From Rhodobiaceae bacterium (GTDB lineage Bacteria > Pseudomonadota > Alphaproteobacteria > Parvibaculales > Parvibaculaceae): a DNA stretch of 64,000 nucleotides. Made by a program: the position numbers and the translations under genes. The notes beneath the pieces are model-generated. The model did not search any database and had not been told where the DNA came from. It saw only the letters and a program-made list of their open reading frames with translations. Shown here piece by piece: positions 35,625 to 44,138 of the stretch. The stretch spans positions 124,001 through 188,000 of the forward strand of contig JAAWWE010000001.1 of the NCBI GenBank assembly GCA_021404525.1, written 5' to 3'. The stretch's first letter is position 1. Every line of letters starts with the position of its first letter.

Positions 35625-36413
35625 TCAAGAACTGCGGTTTACGGCACTTTCATGCCAGCGGCGCAGCGCCAGATGCTCCAGCAGGGTAAGCGCAAAGAAG
35701 ATCGCAATCCCCAGAAGCGAGAGCAGGAGCAGGGCCGCGAACATGGTGGGCACTTGAAGCCGGTTGCCTGCTTCGATGATCCGCCAGGCAAGTCCGGTGC
35801 CGGACCCCGATCCGGCGACGAACTCAGCAACCACCGCCCCGATAAGAGCCAAGCCGCCAGAGATCTTCATACCACCCAGAATGTAGGGGAGCGCGGCGGG
35901 GAGCTGCAGCGACCAAAGCCGCTGCCACCGTGTCGCCCCGTAAAGCGTGAAAAGGTCCATGAGATTGTGATCGACGGAGCGCAAACCGAGCGTTGTGTTC
36001 GACAGGATGGGGAAGAAGGCCACAATCCAGGCAAGGATGAGGAGGGCAAGATTGACATTGTCAAAGCCGACCCAGATGAGAATGAGCGGCGCAATGGCCA
36101 CAACAGGGGTGACCTGCAGGATGATGGCATAAGGAAAGAGCGCCATCTCCACGAGTCTGCTTTGGGAAAAGAGAATGGCGAGCAGGATGCCGCCCACAAC
36201 AGCAAGGGCAAAGGCAAGCAAAGTTATGCGCAGCGTCACCCACAGTGCGGACATGAGGCTCGCGAAATTCTCCAGCAAGGCAGCACCGATCACACTCGGT
36301 GCAGGTAAGACAAATTTGGGCACGTCGCCAAGGGTGACGGCGGCTTCCCAAACACCAAGCGCAGCAATGCCCACGAGTATAGGAACGAAGATGCGGAAGA
36401 AGGGCGTGCTCAT
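35625..36413 (-). CDS. ABC transporter permease (NMT1/SsuC type)
   Basis: A 262-residue inner-membrane permease with about six transmembrane segments and the BPD-type cytosolic loop VAEFVAGSGSGTGLAW. It belongs to the class that partners with SsuA/TauA/NMT1 binding proteins. It overlaps the ATPase gene by ATGA. Together with the ATPase and binding protein it forms a complete importer of an unknown small anionic or aromatic compound. Confidence 0.88.
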   Translation of the reverse strand: MSTPFFRIFVPILVGIAALGVWEAAVTLGDVPKFVLPAPSVIGAALLENFASLMSALWVTLRITLLAFALAVVGGILLAILFSQSRLVEMALFPYAIILQVTPVVAIAPLILIWVGFDNVNLALLILAWIVAFFPILSNTTLGLRSVDHNLMDLFTLYGATRWQRLWSLQLPAALPYILGGMKISGGLALIGAVVAEFVAGSGSGTGLAWRIIEAGNRLQVPTMFAALLLLSLLGIAIFFALTLLEHLALRRWHESAVNRSS

Positions 36414-37198
36414 GTGTCTCCATCCCGCAGGGCCGCAGACACTGCCTTGCAATGATCGAAATAGAAGGACGACTGCCGAAAGGCGAGGCCGCGCGGGTAG
36501 GGTGCATCTATGGGAATGTCCTCCGCGATCCGGCCTGGACCCCCAGAACCATTTGAGCCGCTGCTCATCACCAGAATGCGCTCTGACAGATAGACGCTTT
36601 CATACACAGAGTGGGTGACAAAGATCACGGTCCAGCCAAGCTCCCGCCAAAGCGTGAGCAAATCATCGTCGAGCTTCTCCCGTGTGAATTCGTCCAAAGC
36701 AGCAAACGGTTCATCCATCAGCAGGACCGGCGGCTCTGTGACAAGGGCGCGGGCAATCGACACCCGCATGCGCATCCCGCCTGACAGCTCGCGTGGCAGC
36801 CGGTCGGACACGTCTCCCAACCCAACGCGGGCAAGAGCGTCGTGAACTTTGTCCGCTGCCGCGTCTCTGGGCTGGCCTTTGAGCTTCAATGGTAGATAGA
36901 CATTGTCAAAAGCACTCGCCCACGGGAGCAGCGTGGCATCCTGAAACACAAACCCCAGATCGTGGGGCCGCTCGCCACCGTCCCAGCTGAGCGTGCCGTG
37001 AGTGGGCTCAAGCAGCCCGGCAATAAGGCGAAGGAGCGTGCTCTTGCCACAGCCCGACGGCCCCACAAGGGAAACAAACGATCCTTGCTTGATGGAGAGA
37101 CTGACGTCGGCGACAGCTGGCGCAGTTCCACTATAGGTTTTGCCAACACTTGAAAGTGTCAGCAGGTTTCGATCGACGGCGGGAGAGGGCGTGCTCAT
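36410..37198 (-). CDS. ABC transporter ATP-binding protein (NMT1/SsuB type)
   Basis: A 262-residue ATPase with Walker A GPSGCGKST (46-54), signature LSGGMR, Walker B LLMDEPF and the H-loop. It energises the adjacent permease. Both ends overlap neighbours by 4 bp (ATGA at 37195-37198 and 36410-36413), so all three genes are translationally coupled. Confidence 0.92.
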   Translation of the reverse strand: MSTPSPAVDRNLLTLSSVGKTYSGTAPAVADVSLSIKQGSFVSLVGPSGCGKSTLLRLIAGLLEPTHGTLSWDGGERPHDLGFVFQDATLLPWASAFDNVYLPLKLKGQPRDAAADKVHDALARVGLGDVSDRLPRELSGGMRMRVSIARALVTEPPVLLMDEPFAALDEFTREKLDDDLLTLWRELGWTVIFVTHSVYESVYLSERILVMSSGSNGSGGPGRIAEDIPIDAPYPRGLAFRQSSFYFDHCKAVSAALRDGDT

Positions 37199-38256
37199 TC
37201 AGCAGTCAGCTGCTCTTTAAGCTCAAGACCCACGCCCTTGTTCACGAACGCAAGCGTGTAGGCTTGTCGCCAGTCGAGTGCCGGGTCATAAACCCCGTTT
37301 TCGGCCATGACCGTGAAGAAGGTGAACCAGCGCTCTTCACTCATGGCTCCAATGCCTAGGGTGAGCGCATCGCCGGAATCCGCAATGCCATATTCTTTGA
37401 GCTTCTCGATAGCCTGCGCCACCACGTCCTCGCTCATGTCGGGATTGTCCGCCAGAATGAGTGCGGTTGCAGGCGAGGCATCCCCATAAAGGAACGACAC
37501 CCAGCCCTTGATGGTGGCATCCACAAAGGCTTGAACCAGCTCCGGCTCCTGGTCGATCATGGAATTGTTCGCGAGAATAAACGTGGCATATCCCGGATAG
37601 CCATGATCAGACAGAAGGAAGACCTGGGGCGTGAAACCAGCCTCTTTTTCAATCGAGTAGGGTTCGGATGACAGATAGCCCTGTTGGATTGCGTTTTCAT
37701 CCACCAAGAAGGGAGCGAGGTTGAACGTATATTTTCGGATCTGATCATCGGTGAAGCCGAAGCGCGACCGCAGCCACACCCAGAAAGCGCTGATCGTCGC
37801 GTCCGACACCATGATCGGCATGCCGCGCATGTCTTCCAGTGACTTCACATCATCCCGGGGGTGGGTGATGAGCACTTGCGGGTCTTTCTGGAAGGAGGCC
37901 ATCACGGCTTTTGCGCCGGCATCGGCGGCCACAATGTTCAAAGGTATAAAGCTGTTGGACCCCATGCCGAAATCCACACTGCCGGATGCAAGAAGCTGCG
38001 GCACATTAATGCCGGGGCCGCCTGGGCGAATGGTGACGTCGAGCCCCGCGTCCGCGTAATAGCCATTGGCGAGTGCCTGGTAGAAGCCGCCATGTTCGGC
38101 TTGCGCTTTCCAGTCGGTCACAAAGCTAATGGGGCGGAGGTCTGGCGTGTTGGCACCATCATCCGATGGTGCGCTGCCCGGCACATAGAGAGAAAAGACC
38201 AGCAGTGCTAAGACGACAATGACGGCACCTGCGCCGACCAGGACATTACGATCCAT
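37195..38256 (-). CDS. NMT1/THI5-type periplasmic substrate-binding protein
   Basis: A 353-residue protein with an N-terminal hydrophobic segment (likely a membrane anchor or signal) and the NMT1/THI5 fold: FVTDWKAQAEHGGFYQAL, GPGINVPQLLASGSVDFGM. Relatives bind thiamine pyrimidine precursors, riboflavin or sulfonates. The WKAQAEHGGFYQA block is typical of the pyrimidine/riboflavin-precursor group. The lack of a linked biosynthetic or catabolic gene leaves the ligand unknown. First gene of the transporter operon. Confidence 0.85.
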   Translation of the reverse strand: MDRNVLVGAGAVIVVLALLVFSLYVPGSAPSDDGANTPDLRPISFVTDWKAQAEHGGFYQALANGYYADAGLDVTIRPGGPGINVPQLLASGSVDFGMGSNSFIPLNIVAADAGAKAVMASFQKDPQVLITHPRDDVKSLEDMRGMPIMVSDATISAFWVWLRSRFGFTDDQIRKYTFNLAPFLVDENAIQQGYLSSEPYSIEKEAGFTPQVFLLSDHGYPGYATFILANNSMIDQEPELVQAFVDATIKGWVSFLYGDASPATALILADNPDMSEDVVAQAIEKLKEYGIADSGDALTLGIGAMSEERWFTFFTVMAENGVYDPALDWRQAYTLAFVNKGVGLELKEQLTAE

Positions 38257-38315
38257 AAAACCCCCAATTGAACAAGTGACGGGAGTTTAGCAGGCAGTAT
38301 GGGCTTTCACACCCC

Positions 38316-38840
38316 CTACATCAACTTGCAGGTGGCCTCGAGCCGTGTGGCATTGAGCTCCTCAAACCGCTCTTCTGATTGAATAAGCGTGCGGAACAGA
38401 ACCACGCCGCGGGTCGACGGGGCAACAACGATGGGTGCGCCACCCAGGCCCTCGACCTGATCCTCATTTTTCACCAGGATCACTTCCACCGTCTCTTTTG
38501 GCAGCTGACGATCATTCACCACAAAGAAATTGTCTGTATTGTCCGCGAACATGGAGAGCGAGAAATAGGTGTCCTTGGGCACAGGCGCGGAGATGTGCAA
38601 AGGCTTCTCTGAAACATCAAACGCGCAAATCGTATAGATGAGGTCAGGGCTTGGACGCACCACCGTGCGGCTCTCTGATGTTGCGCGCGGTGCATGAGCG
38701 ACAACTCCCAAGCCAACATTTTCTTGAACCCCGGAAATCAGCCGGTCCATGACAAAGCTGGGGAAGGCAAGGATCGTGACAATGTGGATGATGCCGCCCA
38801 GGATCAGGGTGGCGGCGAGAAGATAGGGCCAGGACTTCAT
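38316..38840 (-). CDS. DUF1254-domain protein
   Basis: A 174-residue protein anchored by an N-terminal hydrophobic segment (residues 5-28) with the DUF1254-type region: VVRPSPDLIYTICAFDVSE and YFSLSMFADNTDNFFVVN. In larger proteins DUF1254 precedes DUF1214 in one chain; here the two domains are encoded by separate, coupled genes. Role unknown. Confidence 0.8.
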   Translation of the reverse strand: MKSWPYLLAATLILGGIIHIVTILAFPSFVMDRLISGVQENVGLGVVAHAPRATSESRTVVRPSPDLIYTICAFDVSEKPLHISAPVPKDTYFSLSMFADNTDNFFVVNDRQLPKETVEVILVKNEDQVEGLGGAPIVVAPSTRGVVLFRTLIQSEERFEELNATRLEATCKLM

Positions 38841-39427
38841 GAGCAGCTCTCCTTCACAATGGTCGGGAGGCGCAAGCCCTCAAGATTGGAATAGGTCTCT
38901 TCATCCGGATTGTAGAGGCGGAGCGTCAGGCTGAATGCTTCTCCCTCGCCGGTGCCATCAAAGCCGGTCGGAATACCGTTCGTTCCCTTCCCGTCTGGGT
39001 TTATCGACACTGTGAAGCCGTTTTCTGCGTTGCGCGTCACCGTGTTCATCGCCTGGCTGTATCGGTTGGCGGGATTGGGAATGAGATAATGGTCGGCCCC
39101 ATAGGCCGTGATGCTCCACCAGCGTGTGGCAAGAGGCGTGCCTTCAAGCCGGTAGCTGCATTTCGTGGAAAGAGCCTCACCAGCATCATCGCTGACAGCT
39201 GTGAAATAGACCGTCTCGCTTTTATTGAGTGCCAACAGGCCCGCGCGTGCCACGGCGGCACGGGCATAGGGGCTCGCGGTTTGGCTGCCAATGGCGGGGT
39301 CAGTCGTCCAGGCGCCATTTTGAAGCGCCGTCCCAAGACCTGCATTGATCGAAAGCCAGGTGATCCCCAACCCGATAATGAGAGCGCCAACTAAAACGCC
39401 CAGAGCTTTTAGAAGTACTGAAACCAT
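38837..39427 (-). CDS. DUF1214-domain protein
   Basis: A 196-residue protein with an N-terminal transmembrane helix and the DUF1214 pattern: GAWTTDPAIGSQTASPYARA, GLLALNKSETVYFTA and RWWSITAYGADHYL. The start at 39427 is used because the preceding 16 codons lack a site. It ends in a 4-bp overlap with the DUF1254 gene. Confidence 0.82.
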   Translation of the reverse strand: MVSVLLKALGVLVGALIIGLGITWLSINAGLGTALQNGAWTTDPAIGSQTASPYARAAVARAGLLALNKSETVYFTAVSDDAGEALSTKCSYRLEGTPLATRWWSITAYGADHYLIPNPANRYSQAMNTVTRNAENGFTVSINPDGKGTNGIPTGFDGTGEGEAFSLTLRLYNPDEETYSNLEGLRLPTIVKESCS

Positions 39428-39512
39428 GGGTTCCCAGCTTCCCCAAACATTGTCCCCGAAGGGAGGTTGTAGCACAGAGGTTAGAAAGCGCCAGATAGAG
39501 CCCGCGTCGCGG

Positions 39513-41534
39513 TTAACGTGATAGCGTTTCGCCGCCGCGTCTAAATCCTGGTCCTGGATTTACCTGTTTCCGATGGGCTTCGCGAAAGAGATTCGACAAA
39601 GACACATAGAAACGATGAAGCTCCGGTTGTGGCGGGGCAGCGATCGTGGGTTCCGTGTCATTCGTTCGCGGCCGCGCGCGCCGAACGGGCGCGGGTTTGC
39701 CGCCTGCAAGGTCCGCAATTGGCATGCCTTCATGTACCGACTTCATGAAGGCCGCCCAGGTGGTGGCGCTGAGGCCCCCGCCTTCAGCATTGATCATGGG
39801 CGACGCATCATCATGGCCAAACCAGACACCCGCGACCTGGTCCGCCGTATAGCCCACAAACCAGATGTCGCGCCCGTCCTGACTCGTGCCGGTTTTGCCT
39901 GCGGCAGGACGTCCGCCAATCGCCGCATTTGACCCGGTACCCGAGAGGATGACCTGATAAAGCAGATAGTTCATGGAACGCGCCGCCCCCGGTGCAACGA
40001 CGCGCGTAGCGAGGGACTGCTGTTCAAATAAGATGTCCCCGTCAGGATTCAGAATACGTCTGATGCCATAGGGTTTGGCTCTAAACCCTCCATTTGCAAA
40101 CACCGCATAGGACGAGGTGAGGTCAAGAAGCGTCACTTCTTCTGTCCCAAGCGCAATAGACGGATGGGCAGCAAGCGGCGATGTGATGCCGAGCCGCTCG
40201 GCGACGTCGATCACCTCAAGCCGGCCGACCTGCTCAGACAGGCGGACAGCGACTGTGTTGATCGAATATTTCATCGACGTAAGAAGGCTGACATTGCCCC
40301 GGAACCGACCATTGTTCTGAGGCCGCCACCCGTTCACATTGATAGGTCGATCGCTCACTCGGGATTCAGGTGTCAGCCCGGTCTCCAACGCTGCAAGATA
40401 GACGAAGGGCTTGAACGCAGAACCTGGCTGCCGCTCTGCCTGGAATGTGCGGTTGAACTGGCTCTCGAGATAATCGCGGCCGCCTACCATAGCGCGCAGC
40501 GCTCCATCTGGGTCCATGGACACAAGCGCGCCTTGCGCCGGGGGCTCATCCACATCTTCCGGCAGATTGGCGGCACGCTCGGCAATCGCATCGGCAATAG
40601 CAAGCTCGCCTGCGGCCTGTTGCACCGGGTCAAGCGTTGTTTCAATGATAAGTTGGCCTTTAATGCCGGGCAAAATCTCAGCAACCTCGGCGGCGATCCA
40701 GTCCACAAAATATTGCGAGCCCTGGCGCGGCACACGTTTAATGATGGTCGCAGGCGTCACACGGGCTGCGAAGGTTTCGCCTTCCGTCAGGACTCCGTTT
40801 TCCACCAGGGTACTCAGCACGATCTCTGCGCGGCGTTGGGCGCGCGAAAGATCATTGGTCGGTGCAAAACGTGATGGTGCCTTAATGAGGCCTGCAAGCA
40901 AGGCGGCTTCTGCAAGATTGACCTCTCGAACCGACTTGTCGAAATAGTGTTGGGACGCCGCCTCAAATCCATAAGCACCAGCGCCCATGTAGATCCGGTT
41001 GAGATAGAGGGTGAGGATTTCCTCTTTGCTGTGAGTCTGTTCAAGCCAGGTCGTGATGACCGCTTCCTGCGCTTTTCGCCAGAAGGTGCGTTCCGAACCG
41101 AGATAAAGGTTTTTGGCGAGCTGCTGGGTGATGGTTGAACCACCTTGCACAACCCCGCCTGCACTCAAGTTGGCAACAATGGCCCGGCCGATGCCGAAAA
41201 CGTCAAACCCGAAGTGCTCATAAAAACGACGGTCTTCGGTGCTGAGCACTGCGAGTACCAAATAGTCCGGCATCTCATCAAGCGGCACGATGGGCGCATA
41301 ACGTCCCCCGCGATTGGCGATTTCATCACCGTCCCGGTCAAGAACCGTGAGCGCCAGCGCATCCGGTCCCAGGGGGCCGAGCAATTGCCGCTGCATTTTG
41401 GGCAGGGTATCCAGCACCAGCGTGCCAAGCAGAACACTGCCAGCAAAGACAAGCACACCCAAGGCCCGCCAGAGGAAGGAACGCGATCGGGTGCCTTTTT
41501 GGGGCAGCTCTTGATTTTCTTCGTCGTCTCGCAC
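39513..41534 (-). CDS. Penicillin-binding protein 1A-type bifunctional peptidoglycan synthase
   Basis: A 673-residue class A PBP: short cytosolic tail, one transmembrane helix (about 23-43), GT51 glycosyltransferase with EDRRFYEH (catalytic Glu100) and GGSTITQQLAKNL, then a transpeptidase with SxxK (SAFK), SxN-like YSIN and KTGTS motifs. It polymerises and crosslinks murein in the periplasm. Translation starts at GTG with GAGAGA upstream. Shorter than many PBP1A proteins, without a visible OB insertion. Confidence 0.92.
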   Translation of the reverse strand: MRDDEENQELPQKGTRSRSFLWRALGVLVFAGSVLLGTLVLDTLPKMQRQLLGPLGPDALALTVLDRDGDEIANRGGRYAPIVPLDEMPDYLVLAVLSTEDRRFYEHFGFDVFGIGRAIVANLSAGGVVQGGSTITQQLAKNLYLGSERTFWRKAQEAVITTWLEQTHSKEEILTLYLNRIYMGAGAYGFEAASQHYFDKSVREVNLAEAALLAGLIKAPSRFAPTNDLSRAQRRAEIVLSTLVENGVLTEGETFAARVTPATIIKRVPRQGSQYFVDWIAAEVAEILPGIKGQLIIETTLDPVQQAAGELAIADAIAERAANLPEDVDEPPAQGALVSMDPDGALRAMVGGRDYLESQFNRTFQAERQPGSAFKPFVYLAALETGLTPESRVSDRPINVNGWRPQNNGRFRGNVSLLTSMKYSINTVAVRLSEQVGRLEVIDVAERLGITSPLAAHPSIALGTEEVTLLDLTSSYAVFANGGFRAKPYGIRRILNPDGDILFEQQSLATRVVAPGAARSMNYLLYQVILSGTGSNAAIGGRPAAGKTGTSQDGRDIWFVGYTADQVAGVWFGHDDASPMINAEGGGLSATTWAAFMKSVHEGMPIADLAGGKPAPVRRARPRTNDTEPTIAAPPQPELHRFYVSLSNLFREAHRKQVNPGPGFRRGGETLSR

Positions 41535-41708
41535 GGGTTTGGTCTCTCAATAGGACGCACCTGTGCCGGAATGACACAGCGGGCGCCCCGCAAAATTGTC
41601 TAAGACCAAACATCGCAAAGCCCGTGCCGCGGCCAACCCCGGTCTTCCTTCTGCACAGGTACCCCAAATCAGCGTAAACTGGGCACAGACTCGCCCCCCT
41701 GACGCCAC

Positions 41709-42173
41709 ATGGATGAGAAATTGACTGAGCAACCTTTCTGGCAAGCCAAGAAAATGACCGAGATGAGCCGCGAAGAGTGGGAATCTCTGTGTGACGGGTG
41801 CGCGAAATGTTGCCTGATTAAACTGGAAGACGAAGACACCGGTGAGCTGGAATACACCGATATCTCGTGCAGCCTTTTGGATTGTGAAACCTGTCAGTGC
41901 GGTGACTACCCCAATCGTTCAGTCAAAGTGCCCGACTGTGTGACGCTGACGCCGGAGAATGTGCAGCAGTTGAATTGGATGCCGTCCACCTGCGCCTATC
42001 GCCTGTTGGCCAATGGTGAAGACTTGCCCTGGTGGCACCCGCTGGTGAGTGGAGAGCAGGAATCGGTTCATCTCGCTGGCATGTCTGTTCGCGGACGAAC
42101 GGTGAGTGAGGATGATGTCGACCCGACAGACCTGGAAGACCGGATTGTGACCTGGCCGGAGCAGGGTGTCTGA
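41709..42173 (+). CDS. ycgN: YcgN-family cysteine cluster protein (UPF0260)
   Basis: A 154-residue protein with the family cysteine clusters CDGCAKCC (28-35) and [14 protein letters not shown], expected to bind a metal, plus [15 protein letters not shown] and SVRGRTVSE conserved blocks. Cytosolic; function unknown. It is separated from the GTA cluster by a 199-bp control region but shares its direction. Confidence 0.92.
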   Translation: MDEKLTEQPFWQAKKMTEMSREEWESLCDGCAKCCLIKLEDEDTGELEYTDISCSLLDCETCQCGDYPNRSVKVPDCVTLTPENVQQLNWMPSTCAYRLLANGEDLPWWHPLVSGEQESVHLAGMSVRGRTVSEDDVDPTDLEDRIVTWPEQGV

Positions 42174-42186
42174 GGGATCACAAAAG

Positions 42187-42201
42187 TTGCATAATATGCA
42201 A
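42187..42201. promoter_or_regulatory. Operator-like palindrome TTGCAT-AAT-ATGCAA before the GTA cluster
   Basis: A perfect 6-3-6 inverted repeat with exactly the same arms as the palindrome at 15491-15505 between the XRE repressor and gafY. It lies about 170 bp before the first GTA gene. The most economical reading is a site for the XRE repressor, giving direct repression of the structural cluster as well as of gafYZ. Confidence 0.65.
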
Positions 42202-42242
42202 ATTCATACTTGAACATGAAACGCTCGCATCCCATCTAAAGA

Positions 42243-42254
42243 CCATCTCCAGAA
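42243..42254 (+). repeat. Direct repeat CCATCTCCAGAA, copy 1
   Basis: A 12-bp sequence that recurs exactly at 42352-42363, 109 bp downstream, both within the region leading to the first GTA gene. A partial copy, CCATCT, lies ten bases before this one at 42232-42237. The repeat could be an activator (GafY) site or part of the RNA leader recognised for antitermination. Confidence 0.5.
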
Positions 42255-42351
42255 CTGCATCGAAACGACTGACCTCACTCAGAGAGAAAGAGTGACACGA
42301 AATATTTGATGGTAGGGCTTGATAACGTGACGATCCTTCTTATCTCTAAAC

Positions 42352-42363
42352 CCATCTCCAGAA
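42352..42363 (+). repeat. Direct repeat CCATCTCCAGAA, copy 2
   Basis: The exact second copy of the 12-bp repeat, ending nine bases before the start codon of the small terminase gene. A weak promoter-like pair (TTGATA at 42319, TTATCT at 42340, spacing 15) lies just upstream. If transcription starts near here, the second copy would be in the transcribed leader. Confidence 0.5.
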
Positions 42364-42372
42364 ATATGCGCA

Positions 42373-42891
42373 ATGTCTGATGATCCGCTGCCTGAGGCGG
42401 ATGTGCTTAAGCCTGTTGACTGGGATCATATTGCGCAGGTCTATCAGACAGACCAAAAACTTGCGATTATCGCAAAAAACTATGGGCTGACGGTTCAAAA
42501 GATTGTGGCGCATGCCCAGCGTGAAGGCTGGCCGCTGCGCTATGAAAAACAGCAAGCCGACAAGCTGACGCGATTACCTGGGAGCACGGACCCGGCAACC
42601 TTGCGCAAACGTTTGACAGCACTCGTCGAGCGACAGATCTCAGAAATTGAGGGGCGTTTGGCGGATGTGAGCGAGAGCAGGGATCACGAGAGAGACGCCA
42701 GAACACTTTCGAACCTGACCCGAACTCTCGACAAGCTGATCGAACTGAAAAGAGCCGCCGCCGCAGAACGCGCGGCAGCTAAGCGGATAAGAGACGAAGC
42801 AACCAGCGATGACAGCGCAAAGACAGACGACGCACTCAGGCAAGATCTGGCGCGCCGCCTCTCTCGCATCGCTGCCACAGCCTCAGATTGA
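42373..42891 (+). CDS. orfg1: GTA g1: small terminase-like protein
   Basis: A 172-residue protein with a homeodomain-like helix-turn-helix near the N-terminus (IAQVYQTDQKLAIIAKNYGL) and a long helical, coiled-coil-like C-terminal region (SNLTRTLDKLIELKR). This matches the GTA small terminase, which with TerL packages host DNA into heads. It is the first gene of the cluster and overlaps g2 by about 83 bp. No clear ribosome binding site is seen. Confidence 0.8.
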   Translation: MSDDPLPEADVLKPVDWDHIAQVYQTDQKLAIIAKNYGLTVQKIVAHAQREGWPLRYEKQQADKLTRLPGSTDPATLRKRLTALVERQISEIEGRLADVSESRDHERDARTLSNLTRTLDKLIELKRAAAAERAAAKRIRDEATSDDSAKTDDALRQDLARRLSRIAATASD

Positions 42892-44128
42892 CGCCTTCCT
42901 TGGCGACCTGAGCCCTCAGGAGCTCCGCTTTCTGCTCCATGACTGGCGCTTCTGGGCAAGGGAGAGCCAATGGCCACCAGGCGGAAATTGGACGACCTGG
43001 CTGATTCTCGGCGGACGGGGCGCTGGAAAAACGCGGGCAGGTGCAGAGTGGATCGCCGAAGAGGTGAGAACTGGACGGGCAGGACGGATCGCCCTGGTGG
43101 GCGAGAGTTACGCGGATGCACGCGAAGTCATGGTGGAAGGCACATCAGGCCTGCGCGCGCTGGGGCCAGACAACTCAAAGCCGCGTTATGAAGCAACGCG
43201 CCGTCGGTTGGTTTGGACAAACGGCGCCGTGGCGAGCTTACATTCCGCAAGCGATCCAGAGGGGTTGCGCGGTCCGCAATTTGACGCGGCCTGGAGCGAT
43301 GAAGCGGCGAAATGGCCGGACGCGGAAGCGGCCTGGTCCATGCTGCAATTTGGGTTGAGGTTGGGGCAAAACCCACGTCAGGTCGTGACATCGACGCCCC
43401 GAGCCGTACCACTGATTAGAAGTCTGTTGGATGACAGCGACGTTGCCGTGACACGGGCCACAACCTATGACAATCGAGCAAACCTGGCGGACGCGTTTTT
43501 CTCGACAGTGATTAAGACCTATGAGGGAACCCGGCTTGGGCGTCAGGAGCTTAACGGGGAATTGCTGGAAGATGACCCGGACGCTTTGTGGACCCGTGGC
43601 CTTATTGAGGGCTGCCGGAAAACCAGCGCGCCGGACTTTGAACGGGTGGTGGTGGGCGTCGACCCGCCAGCAAGCTCTGGTGATGGCGCAGATGAATGCG
43701 GCATCGTGGTTGCGGCACTCGGGACTGATGACCGTTTCTATGTGATCGCCGATCGCTCCCGTGCCCGGGCGAAACCAACCGCCTGGGCAAAGGCGGTGGC
43801 AGAGGCTTATGAGAATTTTGACGCAGATCGCGTCGTCGCTGAAGTGAACCAGGGCGGGGAGATGGTGGGGAGCGTCCTGCACCAGGTAGCGCCATCACTG
43901 CCGGTGCGTCAGGTCCGTGCGACGCGAGGCAAGAAGGTCCGCGCTGAACCCGTGGCTGCCCTCTATGAGCAGGGCAGGGTATCCCACCTTGTGGCCCTGC
44001 CAGAGCTTGAAGACCAGATGTGCAATTTTGCGGGCCGCGGCAAAAGCCCGGACCGTTTGGACGCCCTTGTCTGGGCGATAACAGATCTCATGCGAACCGC
44101 GGGCGACCCCGCCATCCGACGCTTGTAA
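42809..44128 (+). CDS. orfg2: GTA g2: large terminase (TerL)
   Basis: A 439-residue packaging motor. ATPase motifs are Walker A GGRGAGKT (68-75) and Walker B ending in Asp164-Glu165 (AAWSDEAA). The nuclease half starts with VVVGVDPPASS and ends with the DRLDALVWAI motif. GTA terminases package random host DNA by a headful process rather than recognising a phage cos or pac site. A later internal start within the overlap with g1 is possible. Confidence 0.93.
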   Translation: MTAQRQTTHSGKIWRAASLASLPQPQIDAFLGDLSPQELRFLLHDWRFWARESQWPPGGNWTTWLILGGRGAGKTRAGAEWIAEEVRTGRAGRIALVGESYADAREVMVEGTSGLRALGPDNSKPRYEATRRRLVWTNGAVASLHSASDPEGLRGPQFDAAWSDEAAKWPDAEAAWSMLQFGLRLGQNPRQVVTSTPRAVPLIRSLLDDSDVAVTRATTYDNRANLADAFFSTVIKTYEGTRLGRQELNGELLEDDPDALWTRGLIEGCRKTSAPDFERVVVGVDPPASSGDGADECGIVVAALGTDDRFYVIADRSRARAKPTAWAKAVAEAYENFDADRVVAEVNQGGEMVGSVLHQVAPSLPVRQVRATRGKKVRAEPVAALYEQGRVSHLVALPELEDQMCNFAGRGKSPDRLDALVWAITDLMRTAGDPAIRRL

Positions 44129-44138
44129 GGAAACATAG

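Noticed and set aside
40164-40874. 236-residue rightward open frame inside the PBP1A gene
   Set aside because: Antisense to the transpeptidase domain with complete motifs.
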